Assembly (NCBI GenBank): GCA_005281725.1 | Contig: SSBO01000012.1 | Span: forward strand, 2,710,194 to 2,774,193 | Direction of reading: 5' to 3' | Origin: Wuchereria bancrofti | Lineage: Eukaryota; Nematoda; Chromadorea; Rhabditida; Onchocercidae | Length of the DNA: 64,000 nt | In this document: one piece after another, positions 24,787 through 37,400 of the stretch | Layout of the letters: each line of letters begins with the position of its first letter | How positions within the stretch are numbered: the first letter of the stretch is position 1 | Notes under the pieces: model-generated | Told to the model about the DNA's origin: nothing | Database searches by the model: none | The model's input: only the letters and a program-made list of their open reading frames with translations | Made by a program: the position numbers and the translations under genes

Positions 24787-25240
24787 TTATTTTATTGAGA
24801 TAAAGATTATCTTTGGTCGAAGTTATTGAACAGTGTTAGAAAGTTTGAGGAAGTAGTTGTAGGAGAGCAGTGAACGACAGATTGTTATCTAGAGAACTTA
24901 ATCTCGATAAAGGGTGTAATTCCTTATATAGTAAGCATTAACACAGTTAACTCCTAATAAGACGTATGTTTTACAGTGGAGATCAGCTAAATAAGATGCT
25001 ATTAACCTCATCAACAATCAGATCTGAGTGATGAGCTGACAAGTCGCAAAATGAAAACCTGTTAACTTTGTCAAATTTGAATAAAATTTGCAGTGAGTGA
25101 GGAGTCGACAAATAGCAAAAGAGGTCAACTAAATAAGAAACTGATAATTGTAAACAAGTTATTCTTTGTTAACAAACTTTATGTGAAATTGGGACAATTG
25201 TTTAAGGAATGTTTAAATAAGACAACCTTTAGTTCTATGG
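24787..25240 (-). repeat. 3' LTR of the BEL/Pao element
   Basis: Shares long blocks with 29893-30343, including GAGGAAGTAGTTGTAGGAGA and GACAGATTGTT.TCTAGAGAAC. It contains an internal stretch at about 24960-25080 that the other copy lacks or has diverged in. Edges are accurate to about 10 bases. Confidence 0.8.
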
Positions 25241-25677
25241 ATTTAATGCACTTTTATTTCTTTTTCCAACATTCTTGACTGAAAGACGGAAACTTTCAAG
25301 AGGAAGAATTGGTTGCATTGGTCTGAGTTCGTCGTTTTGTTCGTAGAGCGACAAGTTCTTGTTCATCGACTCCCCGGATTGTCGAACTCCGTTGGTTGCA
25401 TTTGTTGAATTTTCTTCATCGTGGACTTTTAAGAGGTACAGTTTCATATCCATTGGTCAGTTGAGGAGACTTCTCTACTTCTTTAATTCCATACACCGCG
25501 AGGAACTTGAGTAATACAATTTTCTCCTTATGAGGTGTTTTTGCTGCTACATTTCTTAGAGATCTCTTTTAGGTCACTCTCGAAGGCTGGTTAAATACTC
25601 ATTTCTCCATATATCTCAAAATGTATCCAAGACCTTGAGGTTGTTTGACCAATAGTTAATAAGTTTTTCTTTGGTAC

Positions 25678-26221
25678 CTAGTTTGTAAGGAGAAAATTCT
25701 TCCTGATCATTGTCATTAGCAACTGGGTCGAGCGTATGATTACGCAATCTTCAAAGTTTACGTAAGTCAGTGGCCGAGTGTTTAATATACCTTCTATTTC
25801 TACTATTAGTGTTGTTAATTCCCTCTCCCATAATAACTTCCTGCTACTGTCTCTTTTCATTGCCCACTTGGTTATTTCTCTTATAATCTCCTCCATTCCA
25901 TGGGGCTCTTAGCATGATGTTCTTCCAGATCATTCTTTGTTTGCCAGGAAATTTGTGAATTGTGTATTTCGTTTCATAATGATGGCGATGAATCTTTTTT
26001 AATATGTGTAGAAAACTTTTGACAGATGAATTTTCTACCGGCTCTAAATGTACCTCTCTTGTTGTGAAACATGTGAAGAGAGCTACCCCTCTTTTAGCTA
26101 TGCCGGTATGAGTTTTGATAAAAAGAGGAACCATGCGATGCAGTCCAACATATGTGAATATTTGGGGGCGCATGACTCGAGCTTCTGGAAGGTTAGGCAT
26201 GACCGGGTTTTTGTTTCCCAT
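25678..26221 (-). pseudogene. BEL/Pao integrase remnant
   Basis: Two overlapping minus-strand frames: the first has FIKTHTGIAKR, VALFTCFTTREVHLEPVE and SFLHILKK, and the second has ELTTLIVEIEGILNTRPLTY. Together they span the integrase core and the following domain of BEL/Pao Pol proteins, joined only by a frameshift and with the catalytic acidic residues not all present. It cannot make a working enzyme. Confidence 0.8.
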
Positions 26222-26879
26222 CTTTTACAAAAGACAAAAGATGTTTTCCATTTTTCAATTTTATATCTCAAGTGAGAAATTATTTATCCAACATACATCT
26301 TCCAGATGTACTTATGCTTATTATGTGCATTGTCTGGAATGTTACAGCCTGTTAGAAGAATATGTTGTTAATTACTCTCAATTTTATTGTTGAAATGTCC
26401 CAGTCTGACAGTGGTGCTTGAATTCGATTATTAACATTAGTTGTATGAAAAGTATGATTATGTCACGAAAAGTAAATTGGATATAAACTGTCTTCATTCA
26501 ATTCGGAATTTCCAATCGACTTTTGGATTTCCAACAGCAGTTTTCTTTATTGTAGTGTGGATTCCATTTATTTATTTCTTCTTCAGTTATTCGCTCTGAC
26601 TGCGCTTACCTAATCAATCAATACCTTCATTGCTAATTTGCAATCATTAACCATGGTATTTGTCTTCTTGCTGTAAATTTATGAATTTAAGAGTTCATGC
26701 AATAGTCCTTATTAATTTTAACACTGACTAAAACGACTCGCATCTATAAGTTTAAGACTTTTTTTTATAATTTTCTTTGTTGCCTTTACGATAAGGATTT
26801 CATTTTCTTCATTTGCAAAGTCTCCATCGAAGTTATATTCCTATTATGGCCAGTTGGTTTCCTCCTTTTTGAGCAACGA

Positions 26880-26990
26880 TGGTCCTTTCCACTATATTTC
26901 ATAGTTTGGGAACGGTCCTGGATCCAGTGTAATACACACTTCGAGTCTGACCATAAAGTTACTGGTGTATTTTCGAGACCTAACTGATTT
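26880..26990 (-). pseudogene. Retrotransposon RNase H remnant
   Basis: The minus-strand stretch TPVTLWSDSKCVLHWIQDR matches the RNase H segment of BEL/Pao Pol (SDSKCVLHWI). Frames on both sides are interrupted. It lies between the RT and integrase remnants, as expected. Confidence 0.75.
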
Positions 26991-27599
26991 ATTACAAAAT
27001 AGACTGCTCGTACTTCAATAAGTATTGCTAATAACTCCAGTCAGAATATACTGATACCTTTAATTAGTGCTATTCGGGATTAAGTAAATATCAAGGACGT
27101 TTTAATTCCTTGGCTACACGTGTATATAGCCGCAGTTGTATCTGTGATGACATGGAGTTGCGTTTGTTCTGAGTAGTGTGTCACGAATTGTGGTGGTAGC
27201 TCCTTTATATTTGTTGACGATTCGTTTTATCAGAGATTCCCACGTTTCTTCTTTACTTATAGATTGATCCTAAGCATTATTCTTTTTTCATAAAATTTGA
27301 AGAAATAATTTGAATTATATGATAGTCGGAACGAGGAATCCCATTGGGTCGTATTGAGACGCTATGAATTGTAAAATTGTTCTTTTGTTAGATTCCTTTC
27401 ATTCCAAGGTTTTAAGATGACTTGGATGACATCCTTTTTGGGATTCCTATTAACACCAAGAATTTTTTTTAAATCGGTTTACTTCTGCTCAATTCTACTT
27501 GGGAATAATTTTGCTCATTATCATTTGAAAGAAATTCCCTTACCTTCATTAAGGCTTTTCTTTATAATTTTTGAGTGCTTCTTGAGTTTCTTTAGTTAG

Positions 27600-27880
27600 T
27601 AATAACATTATCAACATAGAGATTCTTCCAGATTCCCAAAACAATTTTGCTTCCATAAGTTCCTAGATGATAGTTGAAAGTTGTCTGATAGTAAAAAGAG
27701 AGATGATATCACCTCGAATGGAACTCTTCGAAAACAATAGTATACTATATTGTCCTTGGTCACTTGTTTTTGGATATCCCTTAACCGAGTGTAGTAATTT
27801 CGCTCTGATAGAAATAATACCAGTTGCATTCCATCATTCTGAATCGAAACAACAATGCACCACCTGCTAAATCATTGAAT
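27600..27880 (-). pseudogene. Retrotransposon reverse transcriptase remnant
   Basis: A minus-strand frame with CFRRVPFEVISS and LLS.NFQ, then, after a shift of frame, the segment LYVDNV at about 27620-27605. These correspond to the RT finger/palm sequence upstream of and at the YxDD box; the second Asp of the box has become Asn. The protein is disrupted. Confidence 0.7.
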
Positions 27881-28630
27881 GTAATAGACCGTGGTATAGA
27901 ACATCGTCCAAACTTCTCATTTCTTTGAGGTGGGCAGAAACATCATAAACGATTCTTAATTTTATTGTCCATTTGGTGCTGTATAACGCCAACCTGAATC
28001 ATTTGCGATTGTCTAAGGTTACTTCTTCAATGATATTGGATTTCACTTGTTCTTGAACTATTTTATTACATCGATTAAGTAGCAGTTTGTCGGTTTGAAG
28101 TTGTTAATGTTTTCAATCTCTCAAGACAAAAACCATAATTATATTTATTTAGGTTAACATTTGAATCTTTCCTAGATTAAGATACTTGATATTTTCCACT
28201 TTGTTTAGTAATAATTCCTTTGAAATGCTTCAGCGCCTGTTCGTCATTATGAGTATTGGGTTGTTCCTGAATGCCTATGAGTTCTAATTTCCCGAATTGG
28301 TTTATTTCTGAACAGACGTGATATCAGATTTGATTTGGTCTTTGTCATAATTAGGTGTATCCATTTCCAGTTATTATAAAACCAACCTTTGTGGGCATTG
28401 CATAGAATGCTGATACCATATTGTAGATTTGGTTTGGCGACATGAAATTAAAAAACTAGTTAGGCCAATAAATATATCGAGCCTTTTCCAATATCCTCTT
28501 TCCTTGTCTAGCAATTCTTGAGATATCATACGTGGCAAATCATGGTGGCTCTATTTAATTACTTGTAATTTTTCTGTTAGGTAATCTAACACGTAAGCAT
28601 TAATAGGAATACTTTTAGATTCCAAAGTTC

Positions 28631-28834
28631 TTACTCTTTTTTCCACTTTTGTATTTTGTTATCAAATGGGAAGAATTTGAAATCAAGATTTTCTTTACTG
28701 GAACCTACTAATTCCTTATATTTGAGAGGATACAATGTCGTACTATGAGGAACTCTATGGTGGGAACAAGAAAGTTTCCCTTTTTTGCAATCACTTATTG
28801 CAGTTCTTTCGAAAACATTTGAAACATGTGACAA
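28631..28834 (-). pseudogene. Probable gag / zinc-knuckle remnant
   Basis: A 67-codon minus-strand frame with DCKKGKLSCSHHRVPHST, which resembles a degraded CCHC knuckle. Its place, 5' of the RT within the element, supports gag. The similarity is weak and the frame is short. Confidence 0.4.
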
Positions 28835-29892
28835 TTCCCCTCAAACGTTCCATACGGAGCTTGAGTGTGGGATAAATGTTACATTCATTATTTGAATGGT
28901 CCTTGTTGCTGTTAGTTTTTCCCTTCAGATGAATTTCCTTTAATTCTGGGATTTCAATTTGGATGATTTGATTGGTGAAGAATTCCAGAAAAAAATTTCA
29001 TCCTTAACATTATGTTTGATTAGTTTCTTCTATGAATCGACCATCTTGTTAATTCCGACTTTAATTGGTACACCTTGTCCAAATCCAAGCCAGTAGTGTA
29101 TTTTCAATTGCAATTTCAATACTTTGATGCTTTAACTTCTCACCGATGGCTTCCAGTTATCGAAATAATCTTTCCATTGCTTCAGTAATTGCTTTCCAGT
29201 CACGATCATTTCTTGTGATGGAATACAATTCATTGTAAATTGATTCTTTATAATGAAAGGTTTACTATACTTCTTTGCAAATAATTATCTTATGACTTCG
29301 TAGTAATACTTTAAGACAAAACATCAGATAGTTTAGTTTCTGAATATTTGGGGATGTTTTGATTCCCAAATATTCAGTGCAGCAGCTCATGATGCTATTA
29401 GTGATAGGTTTATTGTTACGTTATTGATGGAGACCACTTTTCCATTTGAGATTGACTGCCCGGTATCTTCTTTACTTAATCATTGGTGTACTACTTCATA
29501 ATCCTCCCTATATTTTCATTTTCAAAGTAATGATAGCTTCTCTTGTATTAGCTATTAAATTCTTTTGCATTAGCTAACAATAGTTTAATTTCTGAATGTC
29601 TGGGATCTTGCATTAGCTATTAAATTTAAGTTCGAGCGTAGCAGCATAACAATCAAGACGTCCAATAATTTTTTTAATGATTCGCAATTTGATTTTGCAT
29701 TACTGTTTAAGTTCTGTTGGAAGCGTTCGATCCAGTGAAGTTGCATTGAGTTTGTTTACTTACTCAAAAGTTTTCGGGTCTTTTTAGTATTTCGGCTCCT
29801 TTCATCAAAACCAAATAATTGTCGTCGTCTGATTCGAGTAGATTGTAGCTTCGAATAGTTATTGCTTTGCAGAAAAGACGACATTTAACCAA

Positions 29893-30343
29893 TCTTTATT
29901 TCACTGATGTAAAAATTATCATTGACCATAGTTATAGAACAATATTAGAAAGTTTAAGGAAGTAGTTGTAGGAGAGCAGTGAATGACAGATTGTTGTCTA
30001 GAGAACTTAACCTCGATAAAGGATATCATTCCTTGTATAGTAAGCATTAACTCATAACAAAACGCATTATTTGAAATATCTAAGAGGAGGTCAGCTGAAC
30101 TATGCCAAATTCGAGTATAATTTACAGTTAGTAAGGGACCGACAAACAAAAGAGGTCAACTAAATGAGGAACTGATCCAGCACGTGTTCTTTGTTAATAA
30201 ACAATGTAAGTAAGTAACAAGGTAAATAAGCTCAGCTACATGGATGATCAATATTGGATAAATGATTTCTTAGGTAAAAATTTGCATTACATGAAATGTC
30301 CAAAGAATGTTCAAACAAGACAATCTTTAGTTCTATGGTAAAA
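29893..30343 (-). repeat. 5' LTR of the BEL/Pao element
   Basis: Partner of 24787-25240, lying upstream in the element's own direction. The two copies differ by numerous substitutions and indels, so the insertion is old. Both end, on the right, in CTTTAGTTCTATGG. Confidence 0.8.
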
Positions 30344-31420
30344 GGTAAAGATCATCTGAGAGTGACAGATCTTTACTCATTGTCATCGTGAAGTTTGCTG
30401 TAAGTTAATGTCCATTATATAAACAATTAAAACTATTGTCTGCTCAGTTTTCGATATTGTAAGTTTTAATTCCGTTTATCTCAGCATTCTTTCACTTAGT
30501 TTGCTTATAGCAAGCAGTGGTGCAGTAGCAGTAATTACAGGCGACAATTTAGCAAACAATTAGTGGACTACTGGTATTATTTATAGTCACTTTGTTCATT
30601 TCTTTCCTATTTTTATATAAGCGCGATATTGGACGATGTCATTAAAGAACAACAAAGCTATTATCGACGTGTGAAGTTATAACAACAAGAATTACAAATG
30701 AAAACTTCCCCGACACTTCAAACTTCGTGAAATAATTCAGCTATTCTTTGTTACTTACTGCCTATATAGTAGAATATTTAAAATACTTTAAACACTTGCA
30801 ATTTTATCGTTTTTGTGCCATAGCAAACACTTTTAATAAATTTTCAATCTTCAAATAAATCTATGTAAAGCAAAAGTGTCACGGAGAGCTTAGTTGGCTG
30901 TAAAGCTATATCACAGGCTCCCCGTTCTTGTCACGGTTTTTTACCATAAAATTCATGGACAAAGAAAATCTGATGGTAATATTATCTTTCATTTATGCGT
31001 ATTTTGTTTTTCTCACAATTTTCTGCAATTCTGTGGTAAACAATAACTCTTTTGTGTTCGATTGCTTAAAAGAAGAGGGCGATGAGAAATTAAGTTTTAC
31101 TTTAACTTTTTCATTCGAATTTGAAATGGACTTTATGGAGAATTTTTTACACATTTTATTTTTAATGCGTCTAAAGTAAACGGTATGGCCATTATCTGGA
31201 GATTATTTTTGTCGACATACGAGGCGTATTGTCCAGTTCTAGAACTCATTTCTAGACAGAAATCTGAAGGGTAATAAAAGTGAATGGAAAATTTTACGAA
31301 CAGAAATGCGATGTATACTACATCTTTCGATACTTTAGCAAATAGAATGTACCGAAAACCTAAACTTATAAACTATATATTTTAGAGCTTAAATAAAAAA
31401 ATAATTGGACGATATTTAAA
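30344..31420. other. Intergenic, no gene supported
   Basis: An 83-codon plus-strand frame at 30928-31179 is hydrophobic/acidic but has no splice partners or known motifs. The tRNA-like stretch near 30877-30945 fails to fold as a tRNA. The right part is 3' flank of the chemoreceptor gene. Confidence 0.5.
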
Positions 31421-34400
31421 TTAAACAATTAAAGTATCATTTTTATCGATAACAATGATATTATCATTAACAAACAATTGTCGTTGAGGTTTTTTCAGTG
31501 CTACTGTTATTGCGATGTTAGTTACATCATTATTATCCGCTGTGGCAATATCACTTGCCATTTTCATATTCACTGAGGCTGCTGTTGAATTTAGTACAAC
31601 TTTTGCAACAGTAGTATTGTTGGCATCGGATGTTCTGGCTGTTAGCAAGTCATGTCCAGTCTGTGTTGTTGAAGCTTCACAATGGCCATCATGCTGACCG
31701 CTACTACCACTGTTTCCCGTTGATTGGTTTTTAGCTGTATGCTTGAACAATTTATTAGACGTTAACATACATCCATGATGCGTTGGAGGAACTGTTTTCG
31801 CACTCGAATTACATAACAAACGACCTATTTCATGCCGTAACTGCAAGTAAAATATTCCTACTATACATAAAGCTTGATTATTAGTTCCAATAAATTCATC
31901 TTTAAATATAACTCATTCTGTGTTGTTGGTATAATGGGAAAAAAAGCTTGAGAAGGAAACCTGAGTATTGAAGAGTAAATATACTGTCGGATTGATAGAG
32001 TTATTTATGAAAAACAGCGAAGTCATAACAAAGTAAGCCCATTTTGATTCAGATATATGAGGAAGCCACTGCCATGTTGTCCAGGTCAGTAGAAAAACCA
32101 ATGAAACCAGAAAAAACTAAAACTTTTATCAAGACTTGAGAGATAATGGTTTGCAAAACTTGTTAGCAGTATCAAATTCAAAATGAAACAAATTTAATTC
32201 GTTTACTTGTATGAAAAGTCTCATCTCTTTTTTGCTAATTTGTCCACGTGCTGTTCTAAAACTGTTCGATCTCAGGTATGGATCACTACCACTTTCTAAG
32301 CGGCTGTCTTCTATCTGCAAACAGACCGAACCAATAGCATTCTTTAGAAAAATCGGAATTAAGAATTCGTTGTTTCAAAATTCATTCCATAGACTTCGTT
32401 TTGCAAAATTAAAAGTGCTAAAATCACTAATGGTATTTGCAAAAAGTTTTCAAATCATCGAAAAAATACTTTATACAGTTACTTAGCAAATTTGTATTTA
32501 ATGCATTGCAACTGCAATACTGAGGATATTTTATTTTTTAATTAAGAAGGAATTAGGTTTAACGATTAAGAAATTGCATACCATTAACTGATGTTTAGCC
32601 ATTGCTTGGCTACTTTCCCGCACTTTGTAGATAATTATTGCGTAAGAAATAATCATAACTAGTAAAGACAAGCTGTTGACGCCCACATCAATATATTTAT
32701 ACCTAAAAATGATGCGTGCTTGAGTTCATAAAAAATTGCAAAACATGAATTACTTTTTAAAGCTTGCTTAATTGCATATCACTGTGAACACTTCCATTTC
32801 AAAATGTCTCGTTTAAATCGAAATTCTCCTCTTCTGTGTTTTCTAAGCAGATGATCCACCTCACTAAGTAAGTGACTTCTGGCCTATTTTTAATGGCAAT
32901 AGTAACTTAAATATAAGCGAAACTCTTCATTGCATTAAAATGTATCATTATCAAGTAATAATGTTAGAGGTAAATTTAGCTTTCTTAGTACGGTTTGACG
33001 GCTTTTAGCTAAAACGCTTGATTAAACTTTCTCCTATTCCCGTTTCTTATTTTACTCTTTTTAGTCCTTCAGAAGAACAGGAGGGAAACACAATTAAATC
33101 ATGCATTCCATGTTATGCTACTATAGAATTTAATTAGGAAGAATAATCGATCAAAGATTCCCAAAATATCCTTTTACCTATTATCATTATCGACCTCAAG
33201 TGTAATGAAATCCCAGATCTTCAAAGCTTATATAGCTGCGATTCATTCTCTTACGAACGCACACAATTAGCCTCAAGATCCAAGCAACTCCTACGAGGAA
33301 ATCGATTTTGCAACGATCCCATTATTATGGAAATTATGCAACGTTTCCGCAATGAGCCGCTTTGAAGACAAAATCGCTCTTATGAATCAATATAATATGT
33401 AGTACTTACAGAAACACTGCCAGAATTCCAACGAAGAAAAAATAAATGAAATTAAGATTTCATGGAAATAGCAAAAAATCAGCTATTCTCGTCAAAGTTA
33501 ATTTCGAAATCTTGCATCAAACATAAAATATCAACACTTTGTTGTGAATACCCGATCTCTGCAACTTTTTCCAATTTCTGTACTGACTTTCAAATGAGTA
33601 ACTGCACCTTAGAAAATGTTTCTGATGTTATTATGAAAGTTTGGTTCGTTACAATTCTAATTTATCCGTTTTTAATTATCTCGCCATTACACAATAGTCT
33701 ATTGCTACTTTAAAGCATATCAACAAACTACGACTTGTCATTATTTGTGGAAAAGTACCAAAAACTTATCGTAACATAAATTAAAATTCTGTATTTTAGG
33801 AAAGTTATCCGCAATGCATTAACAGCCAATCGAATAAAGCTATCAAGCAAAAAGGAAGTGCATACGAGATTAAATGCAAATGGAATCAACTCGGTGTTCA
33901 ACAGTGCAGCAAGCACAATGAAAAATATTCCGCCTCTAAAATCTTTAATTATGACGGATTGTTTGGAGCGTGTGAAGTTGTGACTGTTAGCTATGATATT
34001 GGCACTATCAATTTCGATAAAACTAAACGTTTCATGTAAGTCTTAGTTTGAATTAAATGAATCACAATCTGCTCAGACATGAAATTATTAGTCATAAGTT
34101 TGCAATGAAGTAGCACACATACATATATCAATGCATGCATTTCTTTTTACTTCACCTCATATGACAGACATGAAACAGTTTCTACCGTAATATCTATCAT
34201 ATGCCATTTTCAAATGTTAAGTGGTGAAATTCATTCCAACAATTTATGCCAGTAATGAAATATTGAGTGTGAGCGTTGTTTAACTCATGATAGAATAGGA
34301 ATGATATCGTCCTTGCAATGTAAGGCTTGAAACAAAAAAAAAAAAAAAAAGAAACGAAATCTTTAAATGAAATAAAATGACACGGCTAAAAAATATGAAA

Positions 34401-37400
34401 TGTGATTATCTGACATGCATCAAATATTTTAAGTGATGATTTCTCTCGCTTTGAGGTATTGCTACATTTTTAAATTGACCTTAATTTTGAGTCTATCAGT
34501 TGTTGCTCTGAAATTTACTACACCTATTTTTGCTTTCCAAAAAGTTCCATGAACATGACAAATTCATTTAATTGGAAATGTCATGTCTGCAAAAGTGTGC
34601 TGTGAGCAAGCAAAACATCTTATATGCAACCAACAATACTTTTGCATCACAAAACGCAATTAATATGAACATGTGACATGCATCAAATATTTTAAGTGAT
34701 GACTATTTAAGAAAAATTCCAGAAAAAACAATTACAATTGTTTCTTATTATACTTATTTAGTTAGGTATACCTAATATTTTTCTTCCTTCTCAATATGAT
34801 GCTAATGCACACGTGTCCTAATACTAATTCATCCCAAATGAATATTTTGAATCTGTAAAAAATTAATGCTTACTTACATCATTAATGCATTTGCATCATT
34901 CTATCATCTACTTTTTTAATCAGACAGTTCAATATGGATTCCTTATTTAATACAATGCCTTTATCTCCTGTATTTCAAATGTACTGAAGTGTGCATTTGT
35001 CATCCAATTTTTTTTTATCTGCCTATTATTTACTTCTTCATTATCCATTGTTACTAAACTGAGAAGCTTTTAAACATGATAAATTGCAGTGATACAACAA
35101 AACCAAAAGAAAAAATAGAAGTAGAGAAAAAAGTGAGAAATTATTTAACTATTACTATTATTAGAATTTTTTTAAACAATACTACACCAGTATTTCTTTA
35201 TAAATTTGCAAAGAAAAAGTTTTGATTCTTTTTTACTTAATTTTCTACTAAGAAGAATTTATTTTCATACTTTTTGTAAATTTATAAAGAAAATGTAAAT
35301 ATCATGATATGAGAAAACTTCAATAATTATTCAAACTAAGTTCAAAAATAGTCATATTTTTTTCATTCAATAATTTAGTTTTCTTCCTCTCTAACTTATT
35401 TATTTAGGCTCTGAGACCTCAATGAAAACAACTGTTTAGAAGTAATTCATCTAACTTTAAAAAATGTTCAATTTTCAGCGGTAGGTACTTTTTTCTTTCC
35501 TATCCCTCCTTGTAATTCATAGTTTTCATCCTCGTTTATCTTTTATCATTTCATATACTATTACCACTTCTTACTTTTAACTTCCTACTGTGTCGGTATT
35601 TCTTAACATAGCCATCATATGAATCATAAGATGTAACCAATCTGCTTCCAGTTATAAATATTGTCTGTTGACACTCATTTCCTTATTGTTTATATTTTAC
35701 ATGAATACTACATATACTTTATACATTCATCGGTTATTCGTATTAATATTCGTATAAAATATTCCTCGTATCTCTAACACCACCGCTAATCCTATGACTT
35801 AATATATAGTAACATCCCCTATGATTTCGCTATATTCGAATGTAGCTCTAACAGTACAACACTTTACTATGTAAATAACTCTTCTTTGTGATACAATAAG
35901 CAAAGAAAATAGAAAATGTTACCAGGTATCCATAGGATCATAGACAGTGATGTAGTAATCAGAGTTCCATAATGTATGACAGCATGGGAATAATGTTGGC
36001 AAAGATACAGCAAAACCTAATGCATAACCAAATAATATTGCAAGCAGTGCTTTTCGTGGTGAAAATAGCCATTTATATTCCATTGGATAAACTATGCTCA
36101 CAAATCTGCAAGTTATTTCTTTAGAAATGTAGGAATTGTATTAGCTATGCGAATAATCAAATATAAGAGTCTACCCAGGTATGAGAATGATAAAGTATTT
36201 TCATATCTGATCACAGGACTTAGAGAAACTAAAAAGGGAAGCTGAACTTATTACTGGATAAGCATTATTTTCATAAGCCTCACTCGAGATTTGTCAATTA
36301 AAATATACATGCATTCATAGAAGAACATGCCAGCTAAACGATTCGTAACTTGTTTTTCAACAAGAATTTCAGATAAAATTTCAAAAATTGTTTGCAAAAT
36401 AACAAACCTGTTACATGCCATAAGCCCTAACTGCAAAACAGCTGTATACCAAAATAGATCATAGAAGAATATCATAAGTACATTGCGAACCGAGTGAAAA
36501 TCTAGGAAGGCACTATGAAAAGCCGTCGCAGGCACAAGATGGGCTAGACTGATCACTACCATTATTATATCGCAGGTAGCCAACGACGTTATAAACCAGT
36601 AGCTGAAATCAAATATTCACCATATTTATGTACGATAATAATTGTACAAATATAAGTTTTTTAATGAAAATTGAGAAATCAATTCAGATCTTAGATTATA
36701 GTTTATGAATTTTGATTAACAAAGAGCTCAGTAATGGAAATTTTAATTGTTCTACTCATTGAGTCGCTGTTAATTTAAATATCATAAAATATATTTCTTT
36801 CCATGGATTTTTCATTGATGATTTTGATTGAAAAATTTTTCCCATATCTTTATCATGTGTAAAAATGCATGACGTGATGTAAATAAATTAATTTATAGGA
36901 GAGATGTCATTTAAAAATAAAATATCGCCAGCTTTTTAGCACTTCCCTCTTTTCAACGACTTTCAAGAAATTTAAAAATAGTTCATATAAGGCGGATAGA
37001 TGAGCTTCACTGGAAGTGTTGTCTTACTCAGTCGCCAAATCGGCAAATCCTAAACTTTTTATCCTTCTCTTCTCTCCTCTCTTTCTCCACAAACCACATA
37101 TCGACTTGCTTCGCATTCCTAACTTCACTTCAACTATATAAATACTCCATCAATGATCGCTAGTGAAATATGCAAAAATTATTTCCAAAAAATGAATTTG
37201 CAGTAATCAAAGAATCTAATTTTAGAAGAAAGAATTAAGTACGGAACCTATTGGTTATTGCAAATACTTGTTGCAAGCTTCATGTCACTATTATATGAAA
37301 AGCAACCAGTTTATAGAAGTACCAATTTTGCCACTTAATCATCATTTATCAGAACGAATTTACTCCAAATTTATTTTAACAATGACCAGATTATGAATGG

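Larger units (their letters stand above)
24787..30343 (-). mobile_element. Decayed BEL/Pao-type LTR retrotransposon
   Basis: A 5.5-kb element on the minus strand, framed by two diverged direct repeats (LTRs), with fragments in the expected 5'-3' order: zinc-knuckle-like gag remnant (about 28.8 kb), reverse transcriptase (about 27.85-27.6 kb, ending YVDN where YVDD is usual), RNase H (LWSDSKCVLHWIQD, about 26.95 kb), integrase (26.22-25.68 kb, GPLF-like stretch, FIKTHTGIAKR, TREVHLEPVE, then the C-terminal EIEGILNTRPLTY typical of BEL/Pao). RNase H before integrase and the NTRPLTY segment point to BEL/Pao or Gypsy-like order, and motif wording favours BEL/Pao. Reading frames are broken many times, so it is inactive. 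A TGG just inside the 5' LTR (minus strand, near 29888) could begin the primer-binding site. Confidence 0.85.

Noticed and set aside
25844..26393. Plus-strand frames over the integrase region
   Set aside because: They are antisense shadows of the minus-strand BEL/Pao integrase remnant.
30877..30945. tRNA-like stretch (GAGCTTAGTTGGCTG resembling an A box)
   Set aside because: A possible D stem forms, but the acceptor arms do not pair and there is no convincing B box or T arm.
33594..33990. Plus-strand frames inside the chemoreceptor intron (TM-like MSNCTLENVSDVIMKVW and KVIRNALTANRIKL) that could be a nested gene
   Set aside because: The only usable donors in the first frame are phase 0 or 1, whereas the second frame needs phase 2, so they do not join. 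No other exons support a gene.
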